Of a stretch of DNA of 10,447 nucleotides, positions 5,300-10,447 are shown piece after piece. The DNA comes from Planctomycetaceae bacterium (lineage in GTDB: Bacteria; Planctomycetota; Planctomycetia; Pirellulales; Thermoguttaceae). The notes below the pieces were generated by a model that had not been told where the DNA came from, did no database searches, and was given only the letters and a program-made list of their open reading frames with translations. Made by a program: the position numbers and the translations under genes. Position 1 is the first letter of the stretch, and each line of letters opens with the position of its first letter. Where the stretch lies: the NCBI GenBank assembly GCA_003509805.1, contig DOMV01000419.1, forward strand, positions 1 through 10,447, written 5' to 3'.

Positions 5300-6362
5300 C
5301 AAAGGCATGACCCTGATCGAACTGATGGTCGTGATTTCGATCATGGTCATCCTGATGGCGGTCGCCGTGCCGAGCCTGAAACCGATGCTCGAATCGCAGC
5401 GGACCCGGAGCGCCGCGCAGGCGGTTGGGGTCGTCCTCCAGCGAGCCCGGCTCAAGGCGATGGAGGACCGCAGTCCCGTCGGCGTCCGTTTCGAGCGTTA
5501 CCTGGAAGGCGCCGGCAACAACAGCGACGCCTGTGTCCTCATGCGCCTTTGCCGCTTCAACGAAAACGACGCGGTCGTGCTCCCGGAAGGATACGGCGTG
5601 ATCGTCACGAACGGCGATCCCGCCTATTACAAGTACGATAAAACCGACCATTGGGACTTGGCCAATCCGATCGACGTCGACGACGAGTCGGTGGTCGAAG
5701 AATGGGACTACCTCCGAAAATACGTCACGGAGATTGTCAAGAACGCCGCCGGCGACCCCGTCAACAAGGTGACCGAATGGTATCCAAGCGGTTCCATCCA
5801 GATCGGGGGGCGTCTCTGCAATTACACCGACGGCACGCATTTGATCACCGACGCTTTCGGGAACCCGGTCAACACGGACCCCAACCACCCGCAACAGCAC
5901 GTCATCCGGAAGGTGCGTTCGATCCGCCCGTCGTTGGCGGCCCCGGGGAACGTGCCGCGCGGTACCGTCGTCGATCTGCGCTGGTCCGGGATCGGCGACC
6001 AATGTTTCGATCCGGGAACCGATTCGGTGACGGTCCTCTTTTCGCCCGGCGGATTCATCGACCGGGTGATCGTCGGTTTGCCGACCAATCCGCCGCAATT
6101 TCCGACCCGGCCCATCCATTTCCTGATCGGCGACTGGGATCACCTGGACTCGCTTCACACGCTTCGCGAGGAAGGCAAGAAGGAAAACAATTACGAACTC
6201 GCATCGAACTTTTGGATTACCATCGACCCGAGAACCGGGATGATTTCAACCAACGAAGTTTTTCCCGTTGTGCCCGTCGACGGCAGGGACCCGACGGACG
6301 ACGAGATCGGGCAATCCCGGCAGTTTGCGAACGAATATTACCGGAATTACGGGGGATTTTAG
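5259..6362 (+). CDS. GspH/FimT-like minor pseudopilin
   Basis: Minor pseudopilin of 367 residues. The 16-residue leader MKTKTPDKHVRCQFKG is cassette-derived and ends at a textbook site KG/MTLIELMVVISIMVILMAV with Glu at mature position 5. The following QRTRSAAQAVGVVLQRARLKAMEDRSPVGVRFER is the classic GspH/FimT pattern. The rest is a long globular part including LRWSGIGDQCFDPG, VTVLFSPGGFIDRV (a beta-rich stretch common in GspH) and NFWITIDPRTGMISTNEV near the end. It is roughly twice the length of classical GspH, in line with its neighbours. GspH normally belongs to the minor pseudopilin tip complex with GspI, GspJ and GspK. It is followed after 49 bases by the GspI-like gene; no heptamer repeat is present at that junction. 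Confidence 0.9.
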   Translation: MKTKTPDKHVRCQFKGMTLIELMVVISIMVILMAVAVPSLKPMLESQRTRSAAQAVGVVLQRARLKAMEDRSPVGVRFERYLEGAGNNSDACVLMRLCRFNENDAVVLPEGYGVIVTNGDPAYYKYDKTDHWDLANPIDVDDESVVEEWDYLRKYVTEIVKNAAGDPVNKVTEWYPSGSIQIGGRLCNYTDGTHLITDAFGNPVNTDPNHPQQHVIRKVRSIRPSLAAPGNVPRGTVVDLRWSGIGDQCFDPGTDSVTVLFSPGGFIDRVIVGLPTNPPQFPTRPIHFLIGDWDHLDSLHTLREEGKKENNYELASNFWITIDPRTGMISTNEVFPVVPVDGRDPTDDEIGQSRQFANEYYRNYGGF

Positions 6363-6411
6363 GCGGCGAAATGGTTGCCTCACGTTTCATTTCATTTTCA
6401 GTCTGAAGATC

Positions 6412-7437
6412 ATGAATATCAACTATGCCGGGAAACGTCGCTTTCGCAGCGGGCTTTCATTGATCGAAGTGTTGGCCTCGATTTTCGTACTGGCCGTCGG
6501 GCTCCTCGGCGTGCTCTCCGTCATCCCGTACGGAATGTACCAACTGAAACGGGCCGCAATCGCGGAGTACGGCGGTAATTGCGGCCGCGCGGCGAAACAC
6601 ATCGTCAAAATCCGCGGCTGGGACGATAAGATCGAGGACGGCAACGGCAACGACACCTACCGCATCCTCGACAATTTTGTCGGCGCCGACCAGACCGGCA
6701 ACTTTTACAAACCTCAAGGCGCGCCCGGAAGCGAGCCGTCGCTGAATTGCGGGCAACCGATTTTCATCGACCCGTTGGGCGTCGCGGCAGAGAACGGCGT
6801 CGAATTTTTCCACTTCGACGACCCCGACATCGACGGCGACCCCGGTCCTGCGATTTACCGTACCTCCCTGAAAGACGGCGGCGGTGCGCTGGGAAAGCGG
6901 GAAGCACAAACGGTGTTCACCTGGTCGGAAGACCTTGTTTACGTTCGCGGCGAACAAAACGTCCGTAATCAGCGGGGGCGCACGGTTCTGGAGGATTCCG
7001 CCGGTTTTCCGAGCAGCAAGGGCGATTTTTCCTGGTTCGTCACGGTCCAGCCGAGGATATCCCCGACGTATACGGGATCGGGATACGCCGACGTACCGGT
7101 CTCCGAGTTGTCGGGCCTTGATTTTTCGGTCGTCGTCTGTTACACCCGGACCCCCGGTGACTCGGACAAGGAACGGGTGTTTGACATCAACGGTTTCACA
7201 AGATATTTACAGGGCGGCGAAATCGTGTTGACGGAATCGCCCGACTTGACCGGCACGCGCTTCGTGTTCCTCGTCGCCACACATGCGAGCGGTCGGAAAA
7301 CCGGTCAATGGTATCGTTTCGTCCCGACCGCGGGCAACCGGTTGACGCTGATCGGACCCCCGCTGGACGCCGGCATTCCCGCGTCCGCTTACCAACTCGT
7401 CGTCATCCAAGGCGTGGTCAACGTTTTTGACCTATAA
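6412..7437 (+). CDS. GspI/PilV-like minor pseudopilin
   Basis: Minor pseudopilin of 341 residues (classical GspI is about 120). ATG 6412 gives a 14-residue basic leader MNINYAGKRRFRSG and cleavage SG/LSLIEVLASIFVLAVGLLGVLSVIPYG, the usual GspI/PilV N-terminus with Glu at mature position 5. An AAGA purine stretch is close upstream, so initiation is probably weaker than for the cassette-driven genes. An upstream ATG at 6371 is out of frame and closes after 11 codons. The body includes DDPDIDGDPGPAIYRT, FTWSEDLVYVRGEQN, GLDFSVVVCYTRTPGD and WYRFVPTAGNRLTLIG. Unlike the two preceding pseudopilins, its leader has no heptamer sequence and no MKxxxPD head. Confidence 0.88.
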   Translation: MNINYAGKRRFRSGLSLIEVLASIFVLAVGLLGVLSVIPYGMYQLKRAAIAEYGGNCGRAAKHIVKIRGWDDKIEDGNGNDTYRILDNFVGADQTGNFYKPQGAPGSEPSLNCGQPIFIDPLGVAAENGVEFFHFDDPDIDGDPGPAIYRTSLKDGGGALGKREAQTVFTWSEDLVYVRGEQNVRNQRGRTVLEDSAGFPSSKGDFSWFVTVQPRISPTYTGSGYADVPVSELSGLDFSVVVCYTRTPGDSDKERVFDINGFTRYLQGGEIVLTESPDLTGTRFVFLVATHASGRKTGQWYRFVPTAGNRLTLIGPPLDAGIPASAYQLVVIQGVVNVFDL

Positions 7438-7470
7438 CATTTCATCGGACATTTCTCACCGAAAAACCGG

Positions 7471-7488
7471 GATCGGCTGTAACCGATC
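7471..7488 (+). other. Small inverted repeat in the GspI-like/GspK-like gap
   Basis: GATCGG, loop CTGTAA, CCGATC: a 6-bp stem 34 bases after the GspI-like stop, followed by AAAAAA rather than a T run. It is not a convincing terminator. It may be a weak RNA structure upstream of the next start, or chance. Confidence 0.25.
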
Positions 7489-7502
7489 GCAAAAAATCAT
7501 CC

Positions 7503-7508
7503 GGAGGT
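7503..7508 (+). promoter_or_regulatory. Strong Shine-Dalgarno GGAGGT before the GspK-like gene
   Basis: GGAGGT is followed by CCCC and ATG 7513. It fixes the start of an open frame that runs off the window end and has no stop to define it. Confidence 0.7.
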
Positions 7509-7512
7509 CCCC

Positions 7513-10447
7513 ATGACCCGTCCCACGTCATCCTTATCCGCGCCGCGACAACGCAAGGGCATGATCCTGCTCCTGGTCCTCGCCCTGCTGGGCGTGTTCT
7601 CCCTGCTGATCATCACGTTCATGCTTTCCACGAACCATCTTCGCAGGGGAGCGGAAGCGATGTCCGACGTCGGTGACCTGTCGGTCGACGAGGGCGTCGG
7701 CAATCACAACGCGCGGGAGTACGCCCAAATGGCGGGGACCCGGCTCCTGGTCGGCAGCCCCCTGAGCGCGCGCGCTTCCGTGCTGGTCAACCATTCGATT
7801 CTCGAAAATCTTTACGGGCACCCGAATTATTCCGGTTTCGATCCGTTGTCGGGATCGCTCGCGACGACCGACGGCACGTTCCTGGTCACGGACCAAATCC
7901 TGGCCATACCGCTGTCGAGCGTGGCGCTCCCGGACGGCGGTAATTTCGCGAGCCTGATGACCCCGGATTCCTCTTCCCACCATTCGACACTGGACCTGAT
8001 GGGCAACGTGTTGACGTTTACCGAATCGAATCGAAGCGTGCGTATCGTCTACATCGCCCCTTCGGGATCGGTCCCGCCGCAGATGTTGCGCCCGGTATTG
8101 AGGGATAACAGTTTTTTGGCGGCCGGCGGCGAGCTTCAAAACGATCTCATGATTCTCTCGGGCGATTTCAGGAACATGCCGAACGATCGCCTCGATTTCA
8201 TCATCAACGGTTCGGCGTTCGGCGGCACGGGCATGGGGTATGACCCGGATGCGACCATCACGCCCGGCAGTCCCGTCCTGACCTCGCAAGACGGCGACGC
8301 GGTTCCTTACGCGCTGCGACCGAACCCGGCTGCGCCGAGTACCAACAATAATCCCGAATATACGGACTTCCTGCGGGACAACGTCGTCCGGATGAACGTC
8401 GATTATACCGCCCCTGATTTGAACGCGATGTTCCTGGCCCATTACGAATTGGACGCGGCCGCCAAATTGCAGCGGGTCATTTCCTCCTTTCACCGGCCCG
8501 ACCTGGTACGGTTCTGGCGGAATCACGGCCCCGGGATGACGACGGACCTGTTGCGGAAAATCGTGATGCGTCCCCTGCCGTTCGACCATCCCGGATTCAC
8601 GGGCGACAATCCGACCTTGGCGATCAGCGCCCTCGACGGCGACGATGCGGACGCGATTGCCGGCTCGTTGGCGGATATCCTTTCGCAGGACATGGCGGCC
8701 GGCGGGAGCAACGCCGTCGGCGACGTCGACAACGACGGCGATACGTTTTCCGAAGGATACTGGATCGACGCCGGCCTCCCTGTTTTCGAGTCCGAGGGCA
8801 AGGAATACAAGCCGCTCGTTTCCTACACGGTGCGCGAACTGGACGGCCGGGTCCACCTGAACGCCCACGGAAATCCGGTTTACGATTCGGCGCTGCAAGG
8901 ACACATCGTCCTTGACAACGGCGGCAACCTTAAAAGCGAATTCGACGGCGATGCGACGCTGGACACCCTGGTTCTTCCCGGTCGCGGCGAGGGATCGGGA
9001 CCGGCGGAAATCCGGCTCGACACCGTTTTGAACGCGCTCGGTTTTCCCAACGCCTTCAACCGTCTTCTCAACGGAACAGCCGATCAGCCGGGCCGGTACG
9101 GCGATGAAACGACCCCGACGGCCGGGATCATGGACCGGCTGTATTTGAGTGTCGCCCTGTCCCCCCAACTGCCGTATTACGAAATTCCCGCATTGATGGG
9201 CTATCCGCTCGACGGGGTCCGCCCCGGCGACACGGGAAGTTTCCGGGGCACCTTTCCCGATTTGTTCGGGTACGGCAAAGTCGGTTACGATTATCTCGGC
9301 AATCGCGCCTACATGCCGGCGGCCTGGTTGCACGACCACGGCGGCGATTATTCCTGGGGTATCGGCGATTTGCAGACCACGATACCCAATCCCTACGCCA
9401 AACCCGGGGTTGAGGCGACGCTCCCGACGTTGTTCGCGAACCCGTACCTGATCGATCCGAACGATTATCTTTCCCCGGCCGATCGGCCGTTCACGCCGGC
9501 GGAATTCGAGTCGCTCCTCCGCATCCAGGATTTCGACGCGACCGCGCTGCCGCCGCGACTGCTCGAACTGCTGAGCAATCAAACGGGCAGCGACATCGGA
9601 AACAGCACGATCAAGATGCAGACATTGCGGAAATTGATGAACGATACCACGGCGGTCGGCAACGACATTCCGACCCCGGCGGGATTTCTCGGGCCCGATG
9701 CGCCGAGTATTTATTCGCAAGTGCTCAAATGCGTCGACAACCATTCCGACAACGCGCTGGGGATCGTCCAACGGCTCCCTTCGGAAATTCTCGAAGGCCG
9801 CCGCGTCGACCTGAACCGGGTGGTCAAAGACGGCACGGTCGCCTCTTATAATTCCACGACTTATCGCGAAAGTTTGAAAAGGCGGTCCAAATTCGCCGAG
9901 GAGATTTTCATCCTGCTGCTCGTTCTTTCCCACGACCGGTTGTACGGCGACCCGGCCAATGGTGTTTCGCCCTACACCGAACCGGGATTGGACGACGATA
10001 AAGGTCTCGACACGCCCGACAAAAAGCGGCAATGGATGATTACCCGGTTGGCCCAGTGGTCGATCAACCTGGTCGATTATCTCGATCCGGACGACGCTTC
10101 GACTCCGCTCGTGTTCGATCTCGATCCGTTCGGCCCGGGCGGAACCCCGGGTTGGTCGCAGCGGGCGGACACGTCCTTGTTTCTCGACGGCGATCCGAAC
10201 GTCCTCAACGCCGTCAAAACCGGGCAGGACGAAAACGGCCATTACATCAACCTGGTCTGGGGCATGGAACGCCCGAAAATCCTGATCAGCGAGACGATGG
10301 CGATGCATGACCGGAAAACCGCGGATTCGGACCAGGAAGACGACGTCGCGGAGGCCGACCGGGCCCGTACCGATGCGACCGATCCCCAGACGCCGGACGC
10401 CGATTTCGACCAGGTCGGGGCGCCGGTCGCCTCGCTGATCGTCGAAT
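7513..10447 (+). CDS. Giant GspK/PilX-like pilus-tip protein (3' partial)
   Basis: Open from ATG 7513 to the window end: 978 residues and continuing, against about 300-350 for classical GspK. The N-terminus has a basic leader RQRKG and a GspK-like cleavage and anchor region, G/MILLLVLALLGVFSLLIITF, lacking Glu at position 5 as GspK does. Next is a variable middle, then DVDNDGDTFSEGYWIDAGLP (from residue 404) and SYTVRELDGRVHLNAHGN (from 437), which resembles the GspK 'NLNAL' strand. A later stretch has WSINLVDYLDPDD (849-861), like the GspK aspartate-rich metal loop, then VWGMERPKILISETMA (from 915) and an acidic linker at the window edge. It probably caps the pseudopilus with the H- and I-like subunits. 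The planctomycete-type giant form is my reading from memory; classification as GspK is by N-terminus, position and these strands. Confidence 0.85.
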   Translation, partial: MTRPTSSLSAPRQRKGMILLLVLALLGVFSLLIITFMLSTNHLRRGAEAMSDVGDLSVDEGVGNHNAREYAQMAGTRLLVGSPLSARASVLVNHSILENLYGHPNYSGFDPLSGSLATTDGTFLVTDQILAIPLSSVALPDGGNFASLMTPDSSSHHSTLDLMGNVLTFTESNRSVRIVYIAPSGSVPPQMLRPVLRDNSFLAAGGELQNDLMILSGDFRNMPNDRLDFIINGSAFGGTGMGYDPDATITPGSPVLTSQDGDAVPYALRPNPAAPSTNNNPEYTDFLRDNVVRMNVDYTAPDLNAMFLAHYELDAAAKLQRVISSFHRPDLVRFWRNHGPGMTTDLLRKIVMRPLPFDHPGFTGDNPTLAISALDGDDADAIAGSLADILSQDMAAGGSNAVGDVDNDGDTFSEGYWIDAGLPVFESEGKEYKPLVSYTVRELDGRVHLNAHGNPVYDSALQGHIVLDNGGNLKSEFDGDATLDTLVLPGRGEGSGPAEIRLDTVLNALGFPNAFNRLLNGTADQPGRYGDETTPTAGIMDRLYLSVALSPQLPYYEIPALMGYPLDGVRPGDTGSFRGTFPDLFGYGKVGYDYLGNRAYMPAAWLHDHGGDYSWGIGDLQTTIPNPYAKPGVEATLPTLFANPYLIDPNDYLSPADRPFTPAEFESLLRIQDFDATALPPRLLELLSNQTGSDIGNSTIKMQTLRKLMNDTTAVGNDIPTPAGFLGPDAPSIYSQVLKCVDNHSDNALGIVQRLPSEILEGRRVDLNRVVKDGTVASYNSTTYRESLKRRSKFAEEIFILLLVLSHDRLYGDPANGVSPYTEPGLDDDKGLDTPDKKRQWMITRLAQWSINLVDYLDPDDASTPLVFDLDPFGPGGTPGWSQRADTSLFLDGDPNVLNAVKTGQDENGHYINLVWGMERPKILISETMAMHDRKTADSDQEDDVAEADRARTDATDPQTPDADFDQVGAPVASLIVE

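Noticed and set aside
4128..6158. A 676-codon open frame on the minus strand
   Set aside because: It spans two clear pseudopilin genes on the other strand and reads through their repeats; composition is shadow-like.
7471..7500. Rho-independent terminator between the GspI-like and GspK-like genes
   Set aside because: The stem is only 6 bp and is followed by A residues, not a T run.
7534..10308. A 924-codon open frame on the minus strand
   Set aside because: It lies antisense to the GspK-like gene, which has a strong ribosome site, a prepilin-type N-terminus and family strands. The minus-strand product is Arg/Val/Asp/Gly-biased without recognisable motifs, as expected from the mirror of GC-rich coding DNA.

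Overview
This window is a single-strand run of genes (all +) from a type II secretion / type IV pilus-like operon of a GC-rich bacterium. The long pseudopilins and the very long GspK-like last protein carry phrases I associate with Planctomycetota or close PVC relatives. Examples are the 'ECLYLIMA' and 'DAWGQPIAFFRYAPG' stretches in the second pseudopilin, and 'DVDNDGDTF...WIDAGLP' with 'LDGRVHLNAHGN' in the last protein. The taxonomic call is inference from recalled family features; there is no rRNA or marker gene here.

Layout: 1-1059, C-terminal part of a GspE/PilB assembly ATPase (5' end outside the window). 1219-2544, the inner-membrane platform protein GspF, with an apparently inserted hydrophobic stretch. 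2595-2906, a small four-helix-bundle (23S rRNA intervening-sequence type) protein with a frameshifted tail. 2932-4035 and 4086-5201, two GspG-like pseudopilins. 5259-6362, a GspH/FimT-like pseudopilin. 6412-7437, a GspI/PilV-like pseudopilin. 7513 to the window end, a GspK-like protein of at least 978 residues (3' end outside). Gaps are 10-160 bases, consistent with one transcript; no internal promoter or terminator is convincing. No GspJ-like gene is visible between the GspI-like and GspK-like genes. The ATPase and GspF would drive assembly of a pseudopilus built from the G/H/I/K-like subunits, after a prepilin peptidase encoded elsewhere removes their leaders.

The striking part lies in and between the genes. 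Four junctions (E/F, F/four-helix, pseudopilin 1/2, pseudopilin 2/H) carry heptamer-based repeats. TTGACAA-type units sit on the left and their reverse complement, TTGTCAA-type units, on the right. Three junctions share a 94-base cassette: stop codon, left arm, Shine-Dalgarno, ATG, an 11-codon head (MKTKTPDKHVR or a near copy) and right arm. In the pseudopilins the right arm is translated as part of the prepilin leader. At the fourth site the same perfect 11-bp inverted repeat brackets the whole four-helix-bundle gene instead of a 50-base spacer. This suggests a repeat family that moves or duplicates gene-start modules, sometimes with a four-helix-bundle gene. The heptamer is open in all three frames in the direction used and would give stops in all three on the other strand. 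Because it lies between ATG and mature pilin, a change in unit number could switch pseudopilin expression on or off.
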